DNA of 64,000 bases from DASQUK01 sp963717085 (GTDB taxonomy: Bacteria > Actinomycetota > Acidimicrobiia > Acidimicrobiales > VFJN01): assembly GCA_963717085.1 (NCBI GenBank), contig CAVQVM010000002.1, forward strand, positions 186,001 to 250,000, in the 5' to 3' direction. The position numbers and the translations under genes were made by a program. This document shows, piece by piece, positions 40,132-47,864 of the stretch. Under the pieces are notes generated by a model, which worked only from the letters and a program-made list of their open reading frames with translations, searched no databases and was not told where the DNA came from. Each line of letters begins with the position of its first letter. Position 1 is the first letter of the stretch.

Positions 40132-41657
40132 ATGAGCCGCAGCTGGCTCGGTGCGGGGTCGGGCGCCGCCGCGGGGCGGGCCGCCGCAGGGTCACGGCCG
40201 GTGTGGTGGCGGGGGTCGGTGCGCTCTGCCGGCAGCCCGCCGCAGCGCCGCACGAGCTCGCGGACACGGGTTTCCAGCGCCCGTTGCTCGGCCTTGGGGG
40301 CGTAGGCGCGGTCGCGGTAGCGGCGCCGATAGCTCCGTAAGAGATCGGGATGGGATTCGGCCAGGCGGCGCAGGAACACCTCCTTCACGCCCGGGCGAAG
40401 GTGGAGCAGCACCGACGAGATGGAGCGGGCGCCGGCGTCGACGCATGCCCGCACGACCGCCTCGAGCTGCTCGGCGCCATCGGACAGCTCGGGCAGCACG
40501 GGGGCGACGAGCACGCCGGTGGGAACCCCGGCGGCGTTCAGCTGCTCGACGGCACGCACGCGCTGCGCCGGGTGCGGGGTGCCCGGCTCGGTGGTGCGCC
40601 ACACGACTTCGTCGAGCGTGCCGATCGAGAGGTTGACGCGCACGTCGGTGCGCTGGGCCGCCTCGGCCAGCAGTTCGAGGTCGCGGAGCACGAGCGTCGA
40701 CTTGGTCAGGATGGAGAAGGGATTGGCGTGCTCGGCCAGCGCCTCCACGATGCCCCGGGTGAGCCGGTACTTGCCCTCGGCACGCTGGTAGGGGTCGGTG
40801 TTGGTGCCCATGGCGATGAGATCACCCTCCCAGCGCCGGGGGTTGAGCTCGTGCCGCAGCCGCGACAGGGCGTTGACCTTGACCACGATGCGGCGCTCGA
40901 AGTCACGATCGGCATCGAGGTCGAGGTAGGTGTGCGTGGGCCGCGCGAAGCAGTTGTGGCTGACGACGCCATTGGCCACGAAGTCGCCGGTGCCCGTTGT
41001 GATGTCGAACAGCGCGAGCTCGCCGGCGATCGGTTCGATGCCCACCACGCGCCGCCGGGCGCCGCCGCTGATGGCGGCGTCGGCGGGCGCATCGACTGTT
41101 GCGGCCGGGCGGCCGCCGACGTAGTCGACGCCGAGCAGCGAGTGATGCCGGGTGAGATGGGGTCGCGGGCCCGAGCCGAGGCCGGTGCGGGACACGTGCT
41201 TCCAGCCGCGGTCGGTGAGAAACCGGTGGTCGCCGCTCGCGACCAGCACGGTGTCGTCGGCCAGGGTCACCCGGTAGGCGGGCTTGGTGGTCGACCAGTG
41301 GTCGACGACCGTGGTGGGGACGCAGCGGCGGCGGGCGCCGTCGCGGACCGTGCCGCAGACCCCGTCGCCCGGCCGTAGGTCGGCCAGGGCCTTGCTGCTG
41401 CCGTCGGCCATGAGGATCGGCGTCTCGCCTGCCAGGCAGTAGGTGCACGCGTGGCTGCAGCCGCGGTACGCGTTGATCGTGTAGCGGAAGCCGAACGGCG
41501 CCCCCGGCACCTCGTTGATGATGCGCTGGGCCCGCACATGGAGGAACTCCATGCCCCGGAACTCGCCGCGGCCGGGTTCCCGCTCGAACACCGGCTCGTC
41601 GAACAGCGCCCCCTGCGCCTGGGGCCGGTCGGCCTGACGCCACCGCAACTCCGTCAC
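40128..41657 (-). CDS. Rv2578c family radical SAM protein, interrupted by an intein
   Basis: 509 residues as translated. The extein contains the radical SAM cluster motif CxxxCxxC (CSHACTY plus the Cys after the intein) and then FARPTHTYLDLDADRDFE, EGDLIAMGTNTDPYQRAEGK and LVAPVLPELSDG, typical of the Rv2578c/SplB-like group. The 162-residue intein sits exactly before the third cluster cysteine, so splicing is needed to build the [4Fe-4S] site. The frame is open to 41753, but the family N-terminus VTELRWRQ starts at GTG 41657, where TATAGT seven bases upstream suggests a leaderless transcript; ATG 41678 is the alternative. Function of the family is unknown. Confidence 0.9.
   Translation of the reverse strand: MTELRWRQADRPQAQGALFDEPVFEREPGRGEFRGMEFLHVRAQRIINEVPGAPFGFRYTINAYRGCSHACTYCLAGETPILMADGSSKALADLRPGDGVCGTVRDGARRRCVPTTVVDHWSTTKPAYRVTLADDTVLVASGDHRFLTDRGWKHVSRTGLGSGPRPHLTRHHSLLGVDYVGGRPAATVDAPADAAISGGARRRVVGIEPIAGELALFDITTGTGDFVANGVVSHNCFARPTHTYLDLDADRDFERRIVVKVNALSRLRHELNPRRWEGDLIAMGTNTDPYQRAEGKYRLTRGIVEALAEHANPFSILTKSTLVLRDLELLAEAAQRTDVRVNLSIGTLDEVVWRTTEPGTPHPAQRVRAVEQLNAAGVPTGVLVAPVLPELSDGAEQLEAVVRACVDAGARSISSVLLHLRPGVKEVFLRRLAESHPDLLRSYRRRYRDRAYAPKAEQRALETRVRELVRRCGGLPAERTDPRHHTGRDPAAARPAAAPDPAPSQLRLI
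40953..41438 (-). other. Mini-intein (162 residues) within the radical SAM gene
   Basis: Splicing blocks are clear: block A CLAGETPILMADG with Cys1; block B LVASGDHRFLTDRGW with the conserved His; block F LFDITTGTGDFVANG; block G VVSHN followed by Cys+1 of the extein. At 162 residues it has no room for a homing endonuclease and none of the LAGLIDADG-type motifs is seen, so it is a mini-intein. Cys1, block B His, penultimate His, terminal Asn and Cys+1 are all present, so autocatalytic splicing is expected. Inteins at this site are known in this protein family. Confidence 0.93.
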
Positions 41658-41797
41658 GTGCCCGACTATAGCGAACATATGTACGTCTGTGATAGCCGGT
41701 TTCGGCCACACATCGATCGCTGTCGGCTGCGCCGAGGCGGTCGCCGCGGTCAACCCCGGACGATCACCCGACGTCGGCTACGTCGGCAAGCGTGGGG

Positions 41798-42385
41798 TCA
41801 ATTGGCGGCGGCGAGCGTGTCTGCCGGCGCCAGCAGATCCCGCAGCACGGCCTGGACGGCCACGAACGGCTCGGTCGAACGCTGGCCCTTGCCGATGACG
41901 ACCGTGCCCTCGATCGCGGCCACGATGAGGGTGGCGAGGCGATGGGCCTCGGCGGGGGAGCGTCCCTCGGCTTCGAGGGCCTCGGCGAACCGGTCGATCC
42001 ATCCCCGGAAGGCCCGCCCGGTGGCCGCGGCCAGCGCCTCGTGGGCGGATGCGGCGTCGAGTGCGACCGTGGCCGCCGCACAGCCCTCGCAGAAGTTGGT
42101 GCGGTGGAAGTGCTCGACGTAGTCGTCGAAGAAGGTGGCGACGGCCTCGCCGACGGTATCGGCCTCTGCCAGCCCGTTCTCGAGGCGCTGCATCACCCGC
42201 TCGGCGAAGTAGTCGACGGCGGCGGCGGCCAGCTCCTCCTTCCCGCCCGGGAAGTGGAAGTACATCGAGCCCTTTGGTGCCTGGGCCTCCGCCATGACCT
42301 GGTTGAGCCCGGTAGCGCCGTAGCCCTGCTTGCGCAGCAGCCGGCTGGTGGTGCGGATCAGGCGATCTCGTGTGTCGGATGCCAC
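41798..42385 (-). CDS. TetR family transcriptional regulator
   Basis: 195 residues. The HTH (SDTRDRLIRTTSRLLRKQGY, then TGLNQVMAEAQAPKGSMYFHF) is standard for TetR. The C-terminal part with NFCEGCAAATVALDAASAHE and ATLIVAAIEGTVVIGKGQRS resembles the TetR_C_33/YxaF-LmrA group. The GTG at 42385 starts the family-conserved part. Two operator-like repeats lie directly upstream, between this gene and the divergent GNAT gene, so it probably represses itself and perhaps the GNAT run. Confidence 0.9.
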   Translation of the reverse strand: MASDTRDRLIRTTSRLLRKQGYGATGLNQVMAEAQAPKGSMYFHFPGGKEELAAAAVDYFAERVMQRLENGLAEADTVGEAVATFFDDYVEHFHRTNFCEGCAAATVALDAASAHEALAAATGRAFRGWIDRFAEALEAEGRSPAEAHRLATLIVAAIEGTVVIGKGQRSTEPFVAVQAVLRDLLAPADTLAAAN

Positions 42386-42407
42386 AGCCCAAGCATACAA
42401 CTATTGC

Positions 42408-42436
42408 GACCGGTCTATTGACTATGACGACTGGTC
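42408..42436. promoter_or_regulatory. Tandem TetR operator-like sites
   Basis: GACCGGTC (42408-42415) and GACTGGTC (42429-42436) are spaced 21 bp apart, two helical turns, each followed by TA. The TAGACCRGTC type of half-site is that reported for the YxaF/LmrA group of TetR regulators. They lie between TetR (start 42385) and GNAT (start 42453), so dimers bound here could control both directions. Confidence 0.6.
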
Positions 42437-42452
42437 TAATTACGTTCGATCC

Positions 42453-42959
42453 ATGCTGTTGCGAGCATCGAGAGCGGGAGACCTCGACGCCTTGCGGGCC
42501 TTCATCGCTCGCTGCTCTCCCGAGACGCTGTATCGGCGGTTCCACGGAACCGGCCCTCGGGCCATCGATCGGGAGCTCACCCGGATCGCCTCGCCGGCGG
42601 ACGACCACCGGTCATGGGTCGTGGTCGCCGGGGGCGAGGTCCGAGGCACGGCGAGTCTGGCGCGGTCGCGTGCCGGTGCTACCGAGATGGCAGTGATGGT
42701 GGAGGACCGGTGGTTCCGGCGGGGGATCGGACGGACGCTGATCGGTGCGCTCACGGCCCACGCCGAGGTCGCCGGACTCCACACGATCACGGCCTCGATC
42801 CAGGCCGACAACGAACGGGCGGTGCGATTCATCCGGGCCGTGGCCCCCCAGGCGAGCATCCGCTTCGTTGGCGGTGCGGAGCTCGAGGTGCAGCTGCCGG
42901 TGGCGGCGGTGGCATCGGGCCTGGTCGCGGCCGCGAGCCCCACGCGGGAGGCGGCGTGA
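42453..42959 (+). CDS. GNAT family N-acetyltransferase (PatA-like)
   Basis: 168 residues. CSPETLYRRFHG near the start resembles the SPESxYxRFF region of protein lysine acetyltransferases of the mycobacterial PatA (Rv0998) type; the acetyl-CoA loop is RRGIGRTLIGALTAHAE. The stop overlaps the cNMP-fold gene by 4 bases. In mycobacteria the equivalent cyclic nucleotide domain and acetyltransferase are one polypeptide, so this looks like a split counterpart in reversed order. Substrate unknown. Confidence 0.85.
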   Translation: MLLRASRAGDLDALRAFIARCSPETLYRRFHGTGPRAIDRELTRIASPADDHRSWVVVAGGEVRGTASLARSRAGATEMAVMVEDRWFRRGIGRTLIGALTAHAEVAGLHTITASIQADNERAVRFIRAVAPQASIRFVGGAELEVQLPVAAVASGLVAAASPTREAA

Positions 42960-43390
42960 GGGCCCGGCGCCGCCCGGACGTGGCCCTGCTGGCCGAGGTG
43001 CCCCCCTTCGACCGGTACGCGCGCACGTCCCTGGCTCCGCTCATTCCCCAGGCCGACCGCCTGCGGATCGCCGACGGCACCGTCGTCATCCGTGAGGGCC
43101 ACCGTGCCAGGGAGCTCGTCATCGTGGTGGGCGGTGCGCTGCTCGCCACCCGCGCCGGGCGTCCGGTCGGCGCGCTGGGCCCGGGCACGTGGATCGGCGC
43201 CCAGGAACTGCTCGCCGGCGGGGCGCACGACTGCACGTTGGTTGCGGCGGAGGGCCTGGAGGTGCTCGTGCTCAACGGGCCGGCGTACCGCTGGGCGGTC
43301 CAGACGTTGCCAGGGCTGGCCGACGTGCGAGTGCTCGACCTGCGGCGGGTGGAGGCGGCGCTCGACCAGCAGGCTACGTTCACGGGGTGA
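42956..43390 (+). CDS. Cyclic nucleotide-binding-like domain protein (no DNA-binding domain)
   Basis: 144 residues with the Crp-type cNMP fold only: VPPFDRYARTSLAPLIPQAD, GTVVIREGHRARELVIVVGG and LGPGTWIGAQELLAGG. The phosphate-binding cassette is degenerate: the expected PRxAT is AHDCT, so the Arg that binds the cyclic phosphate is missing. It is translated from a GTG overlapping the GNAT stop, and its own stop overlaps the next gene. It could be a regulatory subunit of the acetyltransferase that no longer binds cAMP or binds another ligand (inference). Confidence 0.8.
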   Translation: MRARRRPDVALLAEVPPFDRYARTSLAPLIPQADRLRIADGTVVIREGHRARELVIVVGGALLATRAGRPVGALGPGTWIGAQELLAGGAHDCTLVAAEGLEVLVLNGPAYRWAVQTLPGLADVRVLDLRRVEAALDQQATFTG

Positions 43391-44262
43391 CCGAAGGCGG
43401 GGCCGGCCAGGCGGATACGAGCGGGACACAGCCGACGCAGGCCGACAAGGCCGCACAGTTCCTCGCGCTGCACGGCGGCCCGGCCCCGTTCCTCATGCCC
43501 AACCCTTGGGACGCGGGATCGGCCAAGCTGCTCGCGTCGCTCGGGTTCGAGGCGCTGGCCACCACCAGCAGCGGTTTCGCGGCCACCCTGGGCCGGTTGG
43601 ACGGCTCGGTGAGCCGTGAGCAGGCGCTGGCGCACGCCGCATCGATCGCCGCAGCCACCGATTTACCCGTGTCGGCTGACTTCGAGAACTGCTTTGCCGA
43701 CGATCCCGCGGGCGTCGCCACGACCGTCCGCCTCGCGTTGGACACCGGGCTGGCCGGGTGCTCGGTCGAGGACTTCGGCCGCCGGCCCGACGCCCGGATC
43801 TACGACGCGCACCTGGCGGCCGAGCGGGTGGCGGCGGCCGTCGAGGCCGCCCATGCCGGGCCGATCCACCTCGTGATCACTGCGCGCGCCGAGAACCACA
43901 TCCGAGGGAACCCGGACCTTGTCGACACCATCGCCCGGCTCCAGGCCTACCAGGAGGCGGGCGCCGACGTGCTGTTCGCGCCCGGCGTGACCGACCTCGA
44001 CGAGGTGCGCCAGCTGGTGGCCTCGGTCGACCGGCCCGTCAACGTGCTCCCCGGGCCGGGTGCGCCGACGGTGGCCGAGCTCGGCGAGGTGGGGGTCAGG
44101 CGCATCTCGGTGGGCGGAGGTTTCGCCTTCGCCGCGCTGGCCGCCGTGGTCGACGCCGCCCGCGAGTTGCGCGACCAGGGCACCTATGGGTTCCGTGAAC
44201 GATCCCGGGTCGGGCTGATGGCGGCGCGTGACGCGTTCGCCGACACGGACGCGGGCGGGTAA
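43387..44262 (+). CDS. Isocitrate lyase / PEP mutase family protein
   Basis: 291 residues. The TIM-barrel family features are FLMPNPWDAGSAKLLASLGF (start of the barrel), TTSSGFAATLGR, LPVSADFENCFADDP and CSVEDF with metal-binding acidic residues, and NVLPGPGAPTVAELGEVGV. It matches the oxaloacetate decarboxylase/carboxyvinyl-carboxyphosphonate PEP-mutase-like group; the KKCGH catalytic motif of true isocitrate lyase is absent. GTG 43387 overlaps the previous stop (GTGA). Substrate unknown. Confidence 0.88.
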   Translation: MTEGGAGQADTSGTQPTQADKAAQFLALHGGPAPFLMPNPWDAGSAKLLASLGFEALATTSSGFAATLGRLDGSVSREQALAHAASIAAATDLPVSADFENCFADDPAGVATTVRLALDTGLAGCSVEDFGRRPDARIYDAHLAAERVAAAVEAAHAGPIHLVITARAENHIRGNPDLVDTIARLQAYQEAGADVLFAPGVTDLDEVRQLVASVDRPVNVLPGPGAPTVAELGEVGVRRISVGGGFAFAALAAVVDAARELRDQGTYGFRERSRVGLMAARDAFADTDAGG

Positions 44263-45017
44263 TGACCGATCGCATGAGCGCGACCGTGGCAATCATCGAC
44301 GACCTGGAGGCCGAGCAGGAACGGCTGGAGGTGATCCTCGACCGGCTCGACGCCGCCGCCTGGCAATCGCCGTCGGCAGCCGAGGGTTGGAGCGTGGCCG
44401 ACGTCGTCCTGCACTTGGCGCAGACCGAGGACGCGGTCGTGTGGGTCGCCACCGGTGGCGACACGTTCGATCGTCCACGGCTCCAGTCGCCGGGCGTCGA
44501 CGACGCCGCCGAGCGGATGGTGCAGGCCGAGCGCGCCGAGCCCGCGGTCGTGTTCGAGCGCTGGAAGGCGGGCCGCCGGGCGGCGCTGGCCGCGCTGCGC
44601 GGCGCCGACCCCGAGCAGCCGATCCCGTGGGTGACCAACTCCCTCAAGCCGGCCACGCTGGCCACGACGCGGCTGGCCGAGCATTGGGCGCACGGGCTCG
44701 ACATCACCGGCCCACTCGGTGCGCCGTTTCCCGACACCGATCGGCTGCGCCACATCGCCTGGCTGGCCCACGGCACGCTGCCCTACGCCTTCGCGCTGGC
44801 CGGCGATGAGGCCCACCCTGTGCAGTGCGAGCTGACCGCGCCCGGGGGTGACACCTGGCGCTACGGCCCGGCGGACGCCGACTCGACGATCACGGGTGCG
44901 GCCGGCGCCTTCTGCCGCGTCGGCGCACAACGGCTGGCGCCCGAGGACTCGGGCCTGGTCACCACCGGGCCGCACGGCGAGGCCGCCCTGCGGGTCCTGC
45001 GGACCTACGCCGGCTGA
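44262..45017 (+). CDS. TIGR03084 family metal-binding protein (DinB/MDMPI-like)
   Basis: 251 residues. An N-terminal mycothiol-dependent maleylpyruvate isomerase-type four-helix bundle contains SAAEGWSVADVVLHLAQTED (first metal His) and LAEHWAHGLDITGP (second His pair); a C-terminal domain with AFALAGDEAHPV follows. TIGR03084 proteins are actinobacterial and of unknown substrate; their fold suggests a mycothiol-linked enzyme. The ATG shares one base with the previous stop (TAATG). Confidence 0.87.
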   Translation: MTDRMSATVAIIDDLEAEQERLEVILDRLDAAAWQSPSAAEGWSVADVVLHLAQTEDAVVWVATGGDTFDRPRLQSPGVDDAAERMVQAERAEPAVVFERWKAGRRAALAALRGADPEQPIPWVTNSLKPATLATTRLAEHWAHGLDITGPLGAPFPDTDRLRHIAWLAHGTLPYAFALAGDEAHPVQCELTAPGGDTWRYGPADADSTITGAAGAFCRVGAQRLAPEDSGLVTTGPHGEAALRVLRTYAG

Positions 45018-45035
45018 TGCCGACGCGTCAGTGGG

Positions 45036-45509
45036 TCACAGGCTGAGCGGCTTGATAGGCGCGGCGATGAGCGCCGGGTCGGCACGCCAGTCGACGCCGG
45101 GAACGTCGACGTAGAGCTCGATCTCGTTGCCGTCCGGGTCCGCGATGTAGAGGCTGTGGGTGACGGTGTGGTCGCTGGCGCCGAGGACGGGCGTCCCCGC
45201 CTCCCGCAGCCGATCGAGCGCTTCCCGCAGCTCATCGTCGGAGTCGCCCACCTTGAGCCCGAAGTGGTACAGCCCCACGCGGCGGCCCTCGGGCTGTGAG
45301 GCGGCGTCGGGGCCGACCTCGATGAGCAGCAGCTCGTGATGCGTGCGGCCCGACGGCGAGGAGAATGCAGCAATCGGGGCCGGGAGCGGCGACGACCCGT
45401 CGGCGTCGGGCACGACCTGCCGCCAGCCGAGCACGTCGCGGTAGAAGCCGGCGGATCGGTCGATGTCGCGCACGTACAGGACGATGTGCCCGAGTTCCTT
45501 GATCTCCAT
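45036..45509 (-). CDS. VOC family protein
   Basis: 157 residues. ELGHIVLYVRDIDRSAGFYR and VLGWRQV begin the first beta-alpha-beta unit, and HSLYIADPDGNEIELYVDVP near 135 ends the second; the His and Glu ligands of metal-dependent VOC enzymes (GHIVLYV His, HELLLIEV Glu, GLYHFGL His and NEIELY Glu) are present, so it is probably a dioxygenase or glyoxalase-type enzyme. It is last in the deoC-ALDH-ALDH-like run, 19 bases after the previous stop. ATG at 45509 follows GGAG. Confidence 0.87.
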   Translation of the reverse strand: MEIKELGHIVLYVRDIDRSAGFYRDVLGWRQVVPDADGSSPLPAPIAAFSSPSGRTHHELLLIEVGPDAASQPEGRRVGLYHFGLKVGDSDDELREALDRLREAGTPVLGASDHTVTHSLYIADPDGNEIELYVDVPGVDWRADPALIAAPIKPLSL

Positions 45510-45528
45510 GGAAGCCGCTCCCCGTTCC

Positions 45529-46422
45529 CTAGATCCCGACCGGGTGCCAGACGGTCTTGGTCTCCAGGAAGGCCCGCAGGCGGTCCAGGCCGGGGTCGGC
45601 AGACCAGTCGGCCTCCCTGTCGCCGGCGTCTGCTGATGGCCGCAGAACACGCTTCAGGTTCTCGGCCGCCGCCGTCTCGAGCTCGGTCGCCAGCTCCGCG
45701 TCGCCGATGCCCGTGAGGTCGATGGCGTTGACGTCCATGTGCGAGGCCAGCCACGGGGCGATCTCGGCCGGGCGCCCGGTGAGCAGGTTGACGACGCCCC
45801 CCGGCAGGTCGGACGTGGCGAGCACCTCCGCCAGCGTGATCGCCGGCAGCGGCGCCGCCTCCGACGCCACCACCACGGCCGTGTTCCCGGTGACGATCAC
45901 CGGGGCCACCACCGACACGAGGCCGAGCAGCGACGAGGCCTGGGGGGCGACCAGCGCCACCACGCCCGTGGGCTCGGGGACCGAGAAGTCGAAGTAGGGA
46001 CCGGCGACGGGGTTGGACGATCCCTGCACCTGGTGCACCTTGTCGCTCCAGCCGGCGTACCAGACCCAGCGGTCGACGGCGGCGTCGACGGTCGCCTCGG
46101 CGTCGCGCCGGCCCCGGGCCTCGCCGGCGCCTACTTCGTGGACGAACTGCGAGCGGCGGCCCTCCAGCATCTCCGCCACCCGGTAGAGGACCTGGCCCCG
46201 GTTGTACGCGGTGGCGGACGACCAGCCCGGGAACGCCTTGCGGGCCGCGACCACGGCGTCGCGTGCGTCCTTGCGCGATGCCAGGGCGGCGTTGGCCAGG
46301 AAGCGCTCCCCGTCGGCCGAGCGGACCTCGTAGCTGCGTCCCGACTCCGACCGGGGAAAGGCGCCTCCGATGTACAGCTTGTAGGTCTTGCGGACCTCGA
46401 GCCGCCCGTTGCGCTCAGACAT
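45529..46422 (-). CDS. Truncated aldehyde dehydrogenase-like protein, no catalytic Cys domain
   Basis: 297 residues, about 60% of the usual ALDH length. It has the N-terminal cofactor-binding part: KLYIGGAFPRSESGRSYEVR, RDAVVAARKAFPGWSSATAY and GVVALVAPQASSLLGLVSV, and an NAD-loop-like VVNLLTGRPAEIAPWL. The domain with the catalytic Cys and the terminal PFGGxKxSG motif is absent; the chain ends in an atypical LKRVLRPSAD segment. Its start overlaps the true ALDH stop by 8 bases. Short ALDH-like partners beside a full ALDH and deoC occur in other actinobacteria, so it may be a subunit, not debris. Confidence 0.8.
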   Translation of the reverse strand: MSERNGRLEVRKTYKLYIGGAFPRSESGRSYEVRSADGERFLANAALASRKDARDAVVAARKAFPGWSSATAYNRGQVLYRVAEMLEGRRSQFVHEVGAGEARGRRDAEATVDAAVDRWVWYAGWSDKVHQVQGSSNPVAGPYFDFSVPEPTGVVALVAPQASSLLGLVSVVAPVIVTGNTAVVVASEAAPLPAITLAEVLATSDLPGGVVNLLTGRPAEIAPWLASHMDVNAIDLTGIGDAELATELETAAAENLKRVLRPSADAGDREADWSADPGLDRLRAFLETKTVWHPVGI

Positions 46423-47851
46423 CGAGGTAGGCCCCCAGGCCATGGCGGCCCCCCTCACGCCCGTACCCCGATTCCTTGTAGCCGCCGAACGGGCTGGTGG
46501 GATCGAAGCGGTTGAACGTGTTCGCCCACACCACCCCGGCCCGCAGCTTCTGCGCCATCCACAGGATGCGGCTGCCCTTCTCGGTCCACACGCCCGCCGA
46601 GAGCCCGTAGGGGGTGTTGTTTGCCTTCTCGACCGCCTCGGCGGGGGTGCGGAATGTCAGCACCGACAGAACGGGGCCGAAGATCTCCTCGCGGGCGATG
46701 CGATGCGACTGCGACACGCCCGTGAACACCGTGGGCGGGAACCAGAAGCCCCGCTCGGGCAGCTCGCAGGGCGGTGACCAGCGCTCCGCACCCTCGGTCT
46801 CGCCAACCTCGGACAGCATGCGGATCTTGTCGAGTTGCTCGGCGCTGTTGATCGCACCGATGTCGGTGTTCTTGTCGAGCGGGTCGCCGAGGCGCAACGT
46901 GGTGAGGCGGCGCTTGAGGCCAGCCAGCAGTTCGTCGGCCACCGACTCCTGCACCAGCAGGCGGCTGCCCGCACAGCACACGTGGCCCTGGTTGAAGAAG
47001 ATGCCGTTGACGATGCCCTCGACGGCCTGGTCGAGCGGCGCGTCGTCGAACACGACATTGGCGGCCTTGCCGCCCAGCTCGAGGGTGACCTTCTTGCGGG
47101 TTCCGGCCACCGATCGGGCGATCTGGCGCCCGACCTCGGTCGATCCCGTGAACGCCACCTTGTCGACCGCGGGGTGCTCGACCAGCGTCCGTCCGGTGTC
47201 GCCGGCCCCGGTGATGATGTTCACGACGCCCGCTGGCAGGTCGGCCTGCTGGCAGATGTCCGCGAACGCCAGGGCGGTCAGGGGCGTCGTCTCGGCCGGC
47301 TTGAGCACCACCGTGTTGCCGCACGCCAGGGCGGGGGCGATCTTCCAGGCCAGCATCAGCAGGGGGAAGTTCCACGGGATGACCTGGGCGGCGACCCCAA
47401 GGGGCCGGGGGTCGGGACCGAACCCGGCGTAGTCGAGCTTGTCGGCCCAGCCCGCGTAGTAGAAGAAGTGGGCGGCCACCAGCGGGACGTCGACGTCGCG
47501 GCTCTCGCGGATGGGCTTGCCGTTGTCGATGGACTCGAGCACCGCCAGCTCGCGCGACCGCTCCTGCACGAGGCGGGCGAGCCGATACAGGTACTTGCCG
47601 CGGTCGCGGCCGCTCAGTCGGGACCAGGCGCCGTCGTAGGCGGCGCGGGCGGCATCGACCGCACGGTCTACGTCCTGCGGGCCGGCGGCCACGACCTCGG
47701 ACAGCACCTCTTCCGTGGCCGGGTTGACGGTCTTGAAGCGGGTCCCGTCGATGGGGTCGACCATCTCGCCGCCGATGAACAGGCCGTACGACGGCTGGAT
47801 GTCGACGATCGAGCGGGATTCCGGGGCGGGGGCGTAGTCGAAGGTTGGCAT
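46415..47851 (-). CDS. Aldehyde dehydrogenase
   Basis: 478 residues. NAD-dependent ALDH with PWNFPLLMLAWKIAPALACG (catalytic Asn in PWNFP), FTGSTEVGRQI, VTLELGGKAANVVFDD (general base Glu) and FFNQGHVCCAGSRLLVQ with the catalytic Cys. PFGGYKESGYGREGG marks the C-terminal oligomerisation part. It lies 13 bases after deoC, so acetaldehyde from deoxyribose 5-phosphate cleavage is the obvious substrate, giving acetate or acetyl groups (inference). Confidence 0.92.
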   Translation of the reverse strand: MPTFDYAPAPESRSIVDIQPSYGLFIGGEMVDPIDGTRFKTVNPATEEVLSEVVAAGPQDVDRAVDAARAAYDGAWSRLSGRDRGKYLYRLARLVQERSRELAVLESIDNGKPIRESRDVDVPLVAAHFFYYAGWADKLDYAGFGPDPRPLGVAAQVIPWNFPLLMLAWKIAPALACGNTVVLKPAETTPLTALAFADICQQADLPAGVVNIITGAGDTGRTLVEHPAVDKVAFTGSTEVGRQIARSVAGTRKKVTLELGGKAANVVFDDAPLDQAVEGIVNGIFFNQGHVCCAGSRLLVQESVADELLAGLKRRLTTLRLGDPLDKNTDIGAINSAEQLDKIRMLSEVGETEGAERWSPPCELPERGFWFPPTVFTGVSQSHRIAREEIFGPVLSVLTFRTPAEAVEKANNTPYGLSAGVWTEKGSRILWMAQKLRAGVVWANTFNRFDPTSPFGGYKESGYGREGGRHGLGAYLDV

Positions 47852-47864
47852 CTTCGTGGACCGG

